Assembly (NCBI GenBank): GCA_044356825.1
Contig: JBIKVM010000064.1
Coordinates: 1-13,081 of the forward strand
Direction of reading: 5' to 3'
Length of the DNA stretch: 13,081 nt
From: JAUREX01 sp044356825
GTDB lineage: Bacteria > Pseudomonadota > Alphaproteobacteria > Rhodobacterales > Rhodobacteraceae
The notes under the pieces are model-generated. The model was not told the DNA's origin, did not search any database, and saw only the letters and a program-made list of their open reading frames with translations. Both the position numbers and the translations under genes were made by a program. Below, piece by piece: positions 6,222-12,980 of this stretch. Each line of letters begins with the position of its first letter. The stretch's first letter is position 1.

Positions 6222-8018
6222 ATGACCGCGCACGATCACGCTTCCTATGGAATCGCAACCTGGCTCGGCGCGCTCGACCGCGCGCTCGCGGCGGGCGACG
6301 CGGCGGCGGCCGCAGCCCTGTTTCCCGCCGGCGGGTTCTGGCGCGACCTGCTGGCCTTCACCTGGAACATCAAGACCTTCGAGGGGCCGGGCGAGATCGG
6401 GGCGATGCTGGCCGCGACAATTGCGGATGCGCGCCCGCGCGGCTGGCGGCTGGCCGGCCCGATCGAGGCCGAGGGCGACGGCGAGGCCGCGCCCATCGCC
6501 TTCGAGACGGCGAGCGGGATCGGCACCGGGCGGCTGGTGATGCGGGGCGGGCAGGTGTCGGTGCTGCTGACCGCGCTCGACGATCTGCGCGGCCACGAAG
6601 AGCCGCGCGGCGCCCGCCGTCCGGCCGGCATCGTCCACAAGGCCGACCGCGCCCGCCGCACCTGGTCGGAGAACCGCGCCGCCGAGACCGCGCGGCTCGG
6701 CCACGAGGAGCAGCCCTATGTCGTCATCATCGGCGGCGGGCAGGGGGGCATCGCGCTCGGGGCGCGGCTGCGCCAGCTCGGCGTGCCCGCGATCATCATC
6801 GAGAAGAACGCGCGCGCCGGCGACAGCTGGCGCAACCGCTACCGCTCGCTCGTGCTGCACGACCCGGTGTGGTACGACCACATGCCCTACCTCAACTATC
6901 CCGAGAACTGGCCGGTCTTCACCCCCAAGGACAAGATGGGCGACTGGCTCGAGGCCTATGCGAAGATCTTCGAGCTGAACATCTGGACATCGACGAGCTG
7001 CGAGCGCGCGCACTACGACGCCGCGACCGGCATCTGGACGGTCGAGGTCGTGCGCGAGGGGCGCCGGCATGTCCTCAGGCCGCGCCAGCTTGTCTTCGCG
7101 ACCGGCGCCTACGGGCCGCCGCGCACCATCGACTGGCCGGGGGCGGCCGATTTCGCCGGCACGCTGATGCATTCGAGCGCCTATCAGCAGGGCGCGCCCT
7201 TTGCCGGCAAGCGCTGCGTCGTGGTGGGGGCCGCGAGCTCTGCCCATGACGTCGCGGTCGATCTGTGGGAGGCGGGCGGCGAGGTGACGATGGTCCAGCG
7301 CACGCCGACGACGGTCGTGAGGTCGGAGACGCTCATGGAACTGGGCTTTGCCATCTATTCCGAAGAGGCCGTCGCACGCGGGATCACGGTCGAGAAGGCC
7401 GACATGATCTCGGCCGCGACCCCGTTCCGGATGTTCGCCGACCAGCAGATCGCGCTCTACCGCGAGATCCGGGCGCGCGACGCCGATTTCTATGCCCGCC
7501 TCGCGGCCTCGGGCTTCGCGCTCGATTTCGGCGAGGATGACAGCGGCCTGATGATGAAGGCCCTGCGCACGGCCTCGGGCTATTACATCGATGTCGGCGC
7601 CTCGGAACTCATTGCCTCGGGCCAGATCGGCGTCGTCTCGGGCGCCGGGGTCGCGCGGGTAGAGGCGGGCGGGCTGCGGCTCGAGGATGGCCGCTTCGTG
7701 CCGGCCGACGTGATCGTGGCCTGCACGGGCTATCAGTCGATGAACGAGACGGTCGCGGGCATCGTCTCGCGGCAGGCGGCCGATGCGGTGGGCCCGTGCT
7801 GGGGCCTCGGGTCGGGGGTGCGCGGCGATCCGGGCCCGTGGCAGGGCGAATTGCGCAACATGTGGAAGCCCACCGCCGTCGAGGCGCTGTGGTTCCACGG
7901 CGGCAACCTCGCGCTCTCGCGCTTCTATTCGCGCTTCGTCGCCCTCCAGCTCAAGGCGCGGATGGAGGGGATCCCGACGCCCGTCTACGGCCGCCCCGCG
8001 CCCCTTTCAGGGGCTTGA
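6222..8018 (+). CDS. Flavin-containing monooxygenase with N-terminal NTF2/SnoaL-like domain
   Basis: Predicted FAD- and NADPH-dependent single-component monooxygenase, 598 aa, about 150 residues longer than a minimal FMO. Residues about 10-120 look like an NTF2/SnoaL-like cone domain (short helical start, WRDLLAFTW, then strands), with a polar linker to about 160. The catalytic part has the FAD loop GGGQGG (171-176), the FATG motif (292-295), the FMO fingerprint F311-x-G-x-x-x-H317-S-x-x-Y321 and the NADPH loop GAASSA (336-341). The tyrosine ending of the fingerprint fits FMO-type heteroatom or carbon oxygenation more than Baeyer-Villiger enzymes, which usually end in Trp. The start has GGAG 7 nt upstream and lies 2 nt after the regulator stop, so they are co-transcribed. 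The last 68 nt overlap the opposing RidA-family gene. The substrate is unknown. Confidence 0.94.
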   Translation: MTAHDHASYGIATWLGALDRALAAGDAAAAAALFPAGGFWRDLLAFTWNIKTFEGPGEIGAMLAATIADARPRGWRLAGPIEAEGDGEAAPIAFETASGIGTGRLVMRGGQVSVLLTALDDLRGHEEPRGARRPAGIVHKADRARRTWSENRAAETARLGHEEQPYVVIIGGGQGGIALGARLRQLGVPAIIIEKNARAGDSWRNRYRSLVLHDPVWYDHMPYLNYPENWPVFTPKDKMGDWLEAYAKIFELNIWTSTSCERAHYDAATGIWTVEVVREGRRHVLRPRQLVFATGAYGPPRTIDWPGAADFAGTLMHSSAYQQGAPFAGKRCVVVGAASSAHDVAVDLWEAGGEVTMVQRTPTTVVRSETLMELGFAIYSEEAVARGITVEKADMISAATPFRMFADQQIALYREIRARDADFYARLAASGFALDFGEDDSGLMMKALRTASGYYIDVGASELIASGQIGVVSGAGVARVEAGGLRLEDGRFVPADVIVACTGYQSMNETVAGIVSRQAADAVGPCWGLGSGVRGDPGPWQGELRNMWKPTAVEALWFHGGNLALSRFYSRFVALQLKARMEGIPTPVYGRPAPLSGA

Positions 8019-8370
8019 AGGCGATGGCCTCGATCTCGACCGCGATGTCGATCATCAGCCGCGACTCGGCGGTCGAGCGCGCGGGCGGAGCGGTCGGGAA
8101 GGCCTCGGCGTACGCCGCGTTGAAGGCCGCGAAATCGTCGCGGTCGCGCAGCCAGACGGTGGTCTTGACCACATCCTCGAGCCCGCAGCCCGCAAGCGCC
8201 AGCGCCGCGCGGATGTTGTCGATCACCGCCCGCGTCTCGGCGCCGATCCCGCCCGGCACCACCCGGCCGTCGGGCCCGACCGGCACCTGGCCCGAGACGA
8301 AGACGAAATCGCCCGCCCGCACGGCGGGCGAGAGCGGCACCTTCGCGGTGCCGAAACAGATCTTTGACAT
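7951..8370 (-). CDS. RidA (YjgF/YER057c/UK114) family enamine/imine deaminase
   Basis: Small cytosolic protein, 139 aa, of the Rid family, whose members hydrolyse reactive 2-aminoacrylate-type enamines/imines or help in catabolic pathways. Conserved landmarks are VSGQVPVGPDG (25-35), the catalytic-type arginine R98 in PPARST, and VEIEAIAFKP (111-120) with E114. ATG 8370 has AGGAG 7 nt upstream. The fold normally ends at about residue 121; here a Gly/Arg/Ser/Pro tail of about 18 residues follows, encoded antisense to the monooxygenase 3' end, probably because the old stop was lost. It is divergent from the dehydrogenase/PLP-enzyme pair across 69 nt, which suggests it protects against enamines released by that PLP enzyme or acts on a monooxygenase product. 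Confidence 0.92.
   Translation of the reverse strand: MSKICFGTAKVPLSPAVRAGDFVFVSGQVPVGPDGRVVPGGIGAETRAVIDNIRAALALAGCGLEDVVKTTVWLRDRDDFAAFNAAYAEAFPTAPPARSTAESRLMIDIAVEIEAIAFKPLKGARGGRRRASGSPPSAP
8000..8014. terminator. Small hairpin at the convergent overlap of monooxygenase and RidA genes
   Basis: GCCCCT (8000-8005) and AGGGGC (8009-8014) form a 6-bp stem with a 3-nt loop immediately before the monooxygenase stop codon. It is symmetric, so it could slow transcription from either side where the two genes converge, but no T-run follows and it lies inside both coding regions. Weak call. Confidence 0.25.
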
Positions 8371-8407
8371 GCGCGCGCTCCTGTCCTGAGGGATCGGGCG
8401 ATTGAAC

Positions 8408-8426
8408 CGGCGGCGCCGCGCCGCCG
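8408..8426 (+). repeat. GC hairpin in the leader of the dehydrogenase gene
   Basis: CGGCGGCG and CGCCGCCG are perfect 8-nt arms around CCG, ending 13 nt before the dehydrogenase ATG and just ahead of its AAGGGGGAA ribosome site, in the 69-nt divergent spacer 8371-8439. In an mRNA it would be very stable and could temper translation. The simple GC-only make-up means it could be accidental. No clear promoter was found in this spacer. Confidence 0.35.
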
Positions 8427-8439
8427 CAAGGGGGAAGCG

Positions 8440-9195
8440 ATGGAGGGGTTCGAGGGTGCGCGCGTCGTCATCACCGGGGCGGGCGGCGGGCTCGGCCGGG
8501 TGCTCGTGGCGCGTTTCGCCCAAGCCGGCGCCCGGGTCGTGGCCTGCGATGTCGCCGAGGCCGACCTCTCGGCCGAGGGCATCGCCGAGCGCCACCGCTT
8601 CGATCTGCGCGACGCGGCCGCCACCCGCGCGGGCCTTGCCGCGATCCTCGCGGGGGGGGCGCCCGACGTCGTCGTCTCGAACGCGGGCTGGACGCGGGCC
8701 GAGACGCTCGACATGCTCGACCCCGCGCGGATCGCGGCCGAGATGGATCTGAACTTCACCGCCGCCGCCGAGATCACGCTCGGCTGCGCGCGCGCCATGC
8801 GCGGGGCGGGCGGCAACCGCGCCATCGTCGCGATCTCCTCGGTCAATGCGCTGAGCCACCACGGCAACCCGGCCTATTCGGCCGCCAAGGCCGCGCTGAT
8901 GGCCTGGGTGCGCGCGCTCGCGGTCGAGGAAGGCCCGCACGGCATCCGCGCCAATTCGGTCGTGCCCGCATCGATCCGCACCGGCGCGTGGGAGGAACGG
9001 CTCGCGCGCGATCCCGCGATCCTCGACCGGCTGCGCGCGATCTATCCGCTCGGCCGCATCGTCACCCCCGACGAGGTCGCGGAGGCGGTGCTCTTCCTCG
9101 CCTCGCCGCGCGCGAGCGGGATCACCGGCGCGGCCCTTCTGGTCGATGCCGGGCTCGCCGCCGGCAACCTGCCCTTTCTGGATGCGATCCGATGA
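8440..9195 (+). CDS. Short-chain dehydrogenase/reductase (classical SDR)
   Basis: NAD(P)-dependent oxidoreductase of 251 aa, the standard classical SDR size. It shows the cofactor loop TGAGGGLG (12-19), SNAG (80-83), catalytic S134, Y146 and K150 (YSAAK), and the late GAALLVDAGLA strand. An acidic residue at the end of the second strand (ACDVAEAD) favours NAD over NADP. ATG 8440 follows AAGGGGGAA. Its stop overlaps the start of the PLP enzyme (ATGA), so the two are translationally coupled and probably act in sequence: for example, this enzyme could oxidise or reduce the hydroxyl/keto or aldehyde partner of the PLP reaction. It faces away from the RidA gene. The exact substrate is unknown. Confidence 0.94.
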   Translation: MEGFEGARVVITGAGGGLGRVLVARFAQAGARVVACDVAEADLSAEGIAERHRFDLRDAAATRAGLAAILAGGAPDVVVSNAGWTRAETLDMLDPARIAAEMDLNFTAAAEITLGCARAMRGAGGNRAIVAISSVNALSHHGNPAYSAAKAALMAWVRALAVEEGPHGIRANSVVPASIRTGAWEERLARDPAILDRLRAIYPLGRIVTPDEVAEAVLFLASPRASGITGAALLVDAGLAAGNLPFLDAIR

Positions 9196-10253
9196 AGATC
9201 AGCGATCTCGACACCCCCGCCGTCGTCGTCGACCTCGACATCCTCGAGGCGAACCTCGCCCGCGCGCAGGCCCATGCCGATGCGCTGGGGCTGCGGCTGC
9301 GCCCGCATGTCAAGACCCACAAGCTGCCCCGCATCGCGAAGATGCAGATGGCGCTCGGCGCGGTCGGGATCACCTGCCAGAAGCTCGGCGAGGCCGAGGC
9401 GATGGCGGATGCGGGGCTGGCCGACATCTTCCTGCCCTACAACATCCTCGGCCCGGCCAAGCGCGCGCGCCTCGCCGCCCTCGCCCACCGCGTCACCCTC
9501 TCGGTCAGCGCCGACAGCGCCGAGACGGTCGCGGGCTATGCCGAGACCTTCGCCGATCCCGCGCGGCCGCTCCCGGTGCTGATCGAGTGCGACACCGGCG
9601 CGGGGCGCTGCGGCGTGCAGGACCCGGCCGAGGCCGTGGCGCTCGCGGCCCGCATCGCCGCGGCGCCGGGGCTGCGGTTCACGGGCCTCATGACCTACCC
9701 GCCGCAGGGCCGCCCGGCCGAGGTCGACCGCTGGCTTGCCGACACCGTCGCGGCGCTTGCCGCCGCCGGCCTGCCCGCGCCCCTCGTCTCGACCGGCGGC
9801 ACGCCCGACCTCTATCGCCTGACGTCGCGCGGCGTCGCGACGGAATACCGCCCCGGCACCTATGCCTATGGCGACCGGATGCAGGTCGGCTGGGGCCATG
9901 GCGCGCTCGAGCACTGCGCGCTGAGCGTGCGCGCCACGGTCGTCAGCCGCCCGACACCCGACCGCGCGATCCTCGATGCGGGGTCGAAGGCGCTCGCGGC
10001 CGATGCGGTGGCGGCGGGGGGCTTCGGCCACATCCCCGGCTGGCCCGAGGCGCGCATCGTCGGGCTGAGCGAGGAGCACGCGACCGTCGACCTTTCGGCC
10101 TGCGGCCCCGACCGGCCCCGTATAGGCGAGCGGCTCGCCGTCATCCCCAACCACGCCTGCGTGGTGTCGAACCTCCATGATGTCATCCACCTCGCCCGCG
10201 GTCAGGAGGTGGTCGCCACCGATGCTGTCACCTCCCGCGGCCGGCTCGGCTAG
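9192..10253 (+). CDS. D-threonine aldolase/D-serine dehydratase-like PLP enzyme (alanine-racemase fold)
   Basis: Cytosolic PLP- and metal-dependent fold-III enzyme, 353 aa. Family members cleave D-beta-hydroxy amino acids to glycine plus an aldehyde (D-threonine aldolase, 3-hydroxyaspartate aldolase) or dehydrate D-serine. The N terminus is classic (DLDTPAVVVDLD), the PLP lysine is K41 in RPHVKTHK, the substrate barrel shows ECDTGAGRCGV, GLMTYPP and STGGTPD, and the metal site H321-x-C323 lies near the C terminus (PNHACVVSNLHD). ATG 9192 overlaps the upstream dehydrogenase stop by 4 nt; the open frame extends further upstream but only as an out-of-frame shadow of that dehydrogenase. The nearby RidA gene fits, since dehydratase chemistry on serine-type substrates yields 2-aminoacrylate. 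Aldolase versus dehydratase activity cannot be told apart from the sequence here. Confidence 0.92.
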   Translation: MKISDLDTPAVVVDLDILEANLARAQAHADALGLRLRPHVKTHKLPRIAKMQMALGAVGITCQKLGEAEAMADAGLADIFLPYNILGPAKRARLAALAHRVTLSVSADSAETVAGYAETFADPARPLPVLIECDTGAGRCGVQDPAEAVALAARIAAAPGLRFTGLMTYPPQGRPAEVDRWLADTVAALAAAGLPAPLVSTGGTPDLYRLTSRGVATEYRPGTYAYGDRMQVGWGHGALEHCALSVRATVVSRPTPDRAILDAGSKALAADAVAAGGFGHIPGWPEARIVGLSEEHATVDLSACGPDRPRIGERLAVIPNHACVVSNLHDVIHLARGQEVVATDAVTSRGRLG

Positions 10254-10356
10254 GGCCCGTCGGGCTGGGCCCATTCCGCCGCTGCCCGGGACGGGGTTGT
10301 TCGATCGGGCTGCGGTCTGCAAGTCCGAGCGCGCCCGGCCGGTGATCGCGCAGACG

Positions 10357-10369
10357 CGCAATAATTGCG
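10357..10369. promoter_or_regulatory. Candidate operator: 13-bp palindrome upstream of the adenine-deaminase-like gene
   Basis: CGCAATAATTGCG is a perfect palindrome with 6-nt arms around a single A, in the 170-bp spacer and 54 nt before the chosen start. Its AT-rich core inside GC-rich DNA resembles a dimeric repressor site. No regulator gene lies beside it, so the cognate protein is unknown. Confidence 0.4.
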
Positions 10370-10398
10370 TGACTGCCGATGGAGGGCCTTGAAACGGC

Positions 10399-10412
10399 GC
10401 ACCGTTTGGTGC
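10399..10412. promoter_or_regulatory. 14-bp inverted repeat near the adenine-deaminase-like start
   Basis: GCACC-GTTT-GGTGC, perfect 5-nt arms, ending 11 nt before ATG 10424. It may be an operator or a small leader hairpin that hides the ribosome-binding region, which has no clear Shine-Dalgarno sequence. Weak evidence on its own. Confidence 0.3.
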
Positions 10413-10423
10413 CCTTATGTGGT

Positions 10424-12223
10424 ATGAGCAACACGCTTCTCTCCTGGTCGAACTGTGCACCGCAACTCGTGGCGGTGGCGGCCGGCCGCATGGCCGCGGA
10501 TCTGGTGATCCGGGGCGGCACCCTCGTCAACGTGCAGAGCCGCGAGATCCTGCAGGGGTGGGAGGTCGCGGTGGCCGCGGGGCGCTTTGCCTATGTCGGC
10601 CCCGATGCCGGCCACTGCATCGGGCCGCGCACCGAGGTCGTCGAGGCGGCGGGGCGCTATCTGATCCCGGGCCTCTGCGACGGGCACATGCATATCGAGT
10701 CAGGGATGCTGACGCCCGCGGAATTCGCCGCCGCCGTCATCCCGCACGGCACGACGACGATGTTCGCCGACCCGCACGAGATCGCGAACGTCCTTGGCCT
10801 GCGCGGCGTGCGGATGATGCATGACGAGGCGCTGATGCAGCCCGTCAACATCTTCACCCAGATGCCCTCTTGCGCGCCCTCGGCGCCGGGGCTCGAGACG
10901 ACGGGGTTCGAGATCGGGCCCGAGGATGTCGCCGAGGCAATGCGCTGGCCGGGCATCATCGGGCTGGGCGAGATGATGAACTATCCCGGCGTCATCGGCG
11001 GCAGCCAGCAGATGCTCGAGGAGATCGCGGCGACGATGCGCGCGGGCAAGGTTGTGGGGGGGCATTACGCCTCGCCCGACCGCGGGATCCCCTTTCACGC
11101 CTATGTCGCGGGGGGCCCGTCGGACGATCACGAGGGCACGCGCGAGTCGGATGCGATCGATCGCGTCCGGCAGGGAATGCGCTCGATGCTGCGCCTCGGC
11201 TCGGCATGGTACGACATCGAGAGCCAGATCACCGCGATCACCGAAAAGGGCCTCGATCCGCGTAACTTCATCCTGTGCACCGACGATTGCCACTCCGGCA
11301 CGCTGGTGCATGAAGGCCACATGAACCGCGCCCTGCGCCATGCCATCGCCTGCGGCTGCGATCCGCTGGTCGCGATCCAGATGGCCACGATCAACACCGC
11401 GACGCATTTCGGGCTGGAGCGGGAACTCGGCAGCATCGCGCCGGGGCGGCGGGCGGATCTGATCCTGACCTCGGACCTCCGCGCCCTGCCGATCGAGACG
11501 GTCTTCGCCCGTGGCGTCCGGGTTGCCGAGGGCGGGCGGCTGACGGTCGCCTGCCCGCATTACGCCTGGCCGCCCGAGGCGCGCGCGACCGTCCGCATCG
11601 CCCGCCCGCTGACGGCTGGGGATTTCGCCATCCGCGCGCCCAAGGGCCAGGACCGGGTGCGCGCGCGCGTGATCGGCATCGTCGAGAACCAGGCGCCGAC
11701 GCGGGCGCTGACCGCCGATCTCGAGGTGACGGGCGGCCTTGTCGAGGCGCAGGGCGAGGTCGCGCAGATCGCGCTTGTTGAGCGGCACCGCGCGACGGGG
11801 CAGGTCGTCAACGCCTTCGTCTCCGGCTTCGGCTATCGGGGGCGTATGGCGATGGCCTCGACGGTCGCGCATGACAGCCACCACATGATCGTCGTCGGCA
11901 CCGACCGCGCGCAGATGGCGCTGGCCGCGAACCGGCTGGCCGAGGTGGGCGGGGGCGTCACGCTCTGGCGCGACGGGGCCGAGGTCGCGATGGTGGAACT
12001 GCCGATCGCGGGCCTCATGTCCGACCGCCCCGCGCGCGAGGTCGCGGACAAGGCGCAGGCGCTCGGCGCCGCGATGGCCGAAAGCGGCTGCACGCTCAAC
12101 AACGCCTACATGCAGCACTCGCTGCTCGCGCTCGTCGTCATCCCCGAGCTGCGGATCTCGGACAAGGGTCTGATTGACGTCACGCGCTTTGCCGTCACCG
12201 ACCTCTTCCCCGACGCGACCTGA
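10424..12223 (+). CDS. ade: Adenine deaminase-family amidohydrolase (atypical loop)
   Basis: Metal-dependent amidohydrolase of 599 aa in the adenine deaminase family (adenine + water to hypoxanthine + ammonia). Binuclear-site and catalytic residues are present: H88-x-H90 (DGHMHIESG), the ADPHEIANV block (115-123), E183 in GLGEMMNYPGV, H214, H236 in DDHEGT and D287 in CTDDCH. The C-terminal domain has HDSHHMIVVGTD and LPIAGLMSD, also typical. ATG 10424 is preferred over ATG 10379 (no ribosome site) and ATG 10490, because QLVAVAAGRMAADLVIRGG before the latter aligns with the conserved N-terminal helix of the family. The loop around H214 reads GGHYASPDRGIPFHAY instead of the usual DGHAPG-type sequence, and TDDCHSGT replaces TDDxHPDD, so an altered substrate such as an N6-substituted purine or another aminopurine is possible. 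It stands alone, with its own spacer upstream. Confidence 0.87.
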   Translation: MSNTLLSWSNCAPQLVAVAAGRMAADLVIRGGTLVNVQSREILQGWEVAVAAGRFAYVGPDAGHCIGPRTEVVEAAGRYLIPGLCDGHMHIESGMLTPAEFAAAVIPHGTTTMFADPHEIANVLGLRGVRMMHDEALMQPVNIFTQMPSCAPSAPGLETTGFEIGPEDVAEAMRWPGIIGLGEMMNYPGVIGGSQQMLEEIAATMRAGKVVGGHYASPDRGIPFHAYVAGGPSDDHEGTRESDAIDRVRQGMRSMLRLGSAWYDIESQITAITEKGLDPRNFILCTDDCHSGTLVHEGHMNRALRHAIACGCDPLVAIQMATINTATHFGLERELGSIAPGRRADLILTSDLRALPIETVFARGVRVAEGGRLTVACPHYAWPPEARATVRIARPLTAGDFAIRAPKGQDRVRARVIGIVENQAPTRALTADLEVTGGLVEAQGEVAQIALVERHRATGQVVNAFVSGFGYRGRMAMASTVAHDSHHMIVVGTDRAQMALAANRLAEVGGGVTLWRDGAEVAMVELPIAGLMSDRPAREVADKAQALGAAMAESGCTLNNAYMQHSLLALVVIPELRISDKGLIDVTRFAVTDLFPDAT

Positions 12224-12232
12224 CACCTGCGC

Positions 12233-12257
12233 GGCTCGATGGCGCCGGGCGCGAGCC
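12233..12257. terminator. Candidate two-way hairpin between convergent genes
   Basis: GGCTCG (12233-12238) and CGAGCC (12252-12257) form a 6-bp stem around a GC-rich 13-nt loop that itself contains the self-complementary GGCGCC. It lies in the 45-nt gap between the adenine-deaminase-like gene and the converging dehydrogenase, where a shared terminator is expected. There is no T-run on either side, so this is tentative. Confidence 0.35.
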
Positions 12258-12268
12258 CCTGTCGGGTG

Positions 12269-12949
12269 CTAGCGATACCCGCCCGAAATCGGGATGAGCG
12301 CACCGGTGATGTAGCTCGAAGCCGGGCCGAGCAGGAACAACACGAGGTCTGCGACTTCGGCCGCCGTTGCGGCGCGACCGAGCGGGATCTCGAGCAGCGA
12401 GGCATCGTATTGCTCGGACGTGAGCAGCGCACGACCCATCGGCCCCTCGACGAGGCCCGGGCAGATCGCGTTGATGCGAATCCGCCGCGGGCCGAGATCG
12501 AAGGCGAGGTGGCGCACCATCCCGTTCATCGCCCATTTGCAGGCGGTGTAATGCGGCCCCCCGACCGGGCTGTGGTCGAACGCCGCGGTCGATGAGACGG
12601 CGACGATCGAGGCGCCATTGCGCAGAAGCGGCAAGGCTGCGTGGATGATGGCGTAGAGGCTGTTGAGGTTCACATCCATCATGTGCCGCCAGCGTGCTGG
12701 TGGGACACGCCCGATCGGGCCGGGCTCGAGGATCCCGTGAGAAAGCACGATCCCGTCGAGCGGCCCGCCCACGGCCGTAACCGCCGCGGCGAGGGCGTCG
12801 TCATCGGTGAAGTCGGCGACCTGCGCGGCATCCGGCCCCTGCAGGTGCGAGAGCCCGATCACCTCGTCGCCCTGTGCGCGCAGCGCCGCGAGCGCCCCCA
12901 TCCCGACGCTGCCGCCGATCCCGGTCAGGAGAATTCTGCGTCCGGCCAT
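12269..12949 (-). CDS. Short-chain dehydrogenase/reductase with variant cofactor loop
   Basis: NAD(P)-dependent oxidoreductase of 226 aa, at the short end of classical SDRs. The catalytic tetrad is visible as N94 (DVNLNSLY), S120 (AVSSTAAF), Y134 and K138 (YTACK), with a late ITGALIPISGGYR strand. The cofactor loop reads TGIGGSVGMG (9-18): either the middle glycine of TGxxxGxG is Ser, or the loop has a two-residue insertion. LSHG (69-72) replaces the usual NNAG. ATG 12949 is chosen because AAAGGA stands 6 nt upstream; a GTG at 12964 would start inside that ribosome site. It converges on the adenine-deaminase-like gene and follows a truncated gene 31 nt upstream, probably in one operon. Substrate unknown. 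Confidence 0.92.
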   Translation of the reverse strand: MAGRRILLTGIGGSVGMGALAALRAQGDEVIGLSHLQGPDAAQVADFTDDDALAAAVTAVGGPLDGIVLSHGILEPGPIGRVPPARWRHMMDVNLNSLYAIIHAALPLLRNGASIVAVSSTAAFDHSPVGGPHYTACKWAMNGMVRHLAFDLGPRRIRINAICPGLVEGPMGRALLTSEQYDASLLEIPLGRAATAAEVADLVLFLLGPASSYITGALIPISGGYR

Positions 12950-12980
12950 CCTGTTTCCTTTCACGCTGCCAACGGGGATC

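Noticed and set aside
8988..9191. Longer start for the PLP enzyme within the upstream dehydrogenase
   Set aside because: The extra residues are an out-of-frame reading of the dehydrogenase; the ATGA overlap start at 9192 begins the family-typical DLDTPAVVVD segment.
10255..10265. GCCC-GTC-GGGC hairpin after the PLP enzyme stop as a terminator
   Set aside because: Only a 4-bp stem with a 3-nt loop and no T-run; such structures are frequent at this GC content.
10389..10420. TTGAAA...TTATGT as a promoter for the adenine-deaminase-like gene
   Set aside because: Spacer would be 20 nt, and the -10 would end only 3 nt before the start codon.
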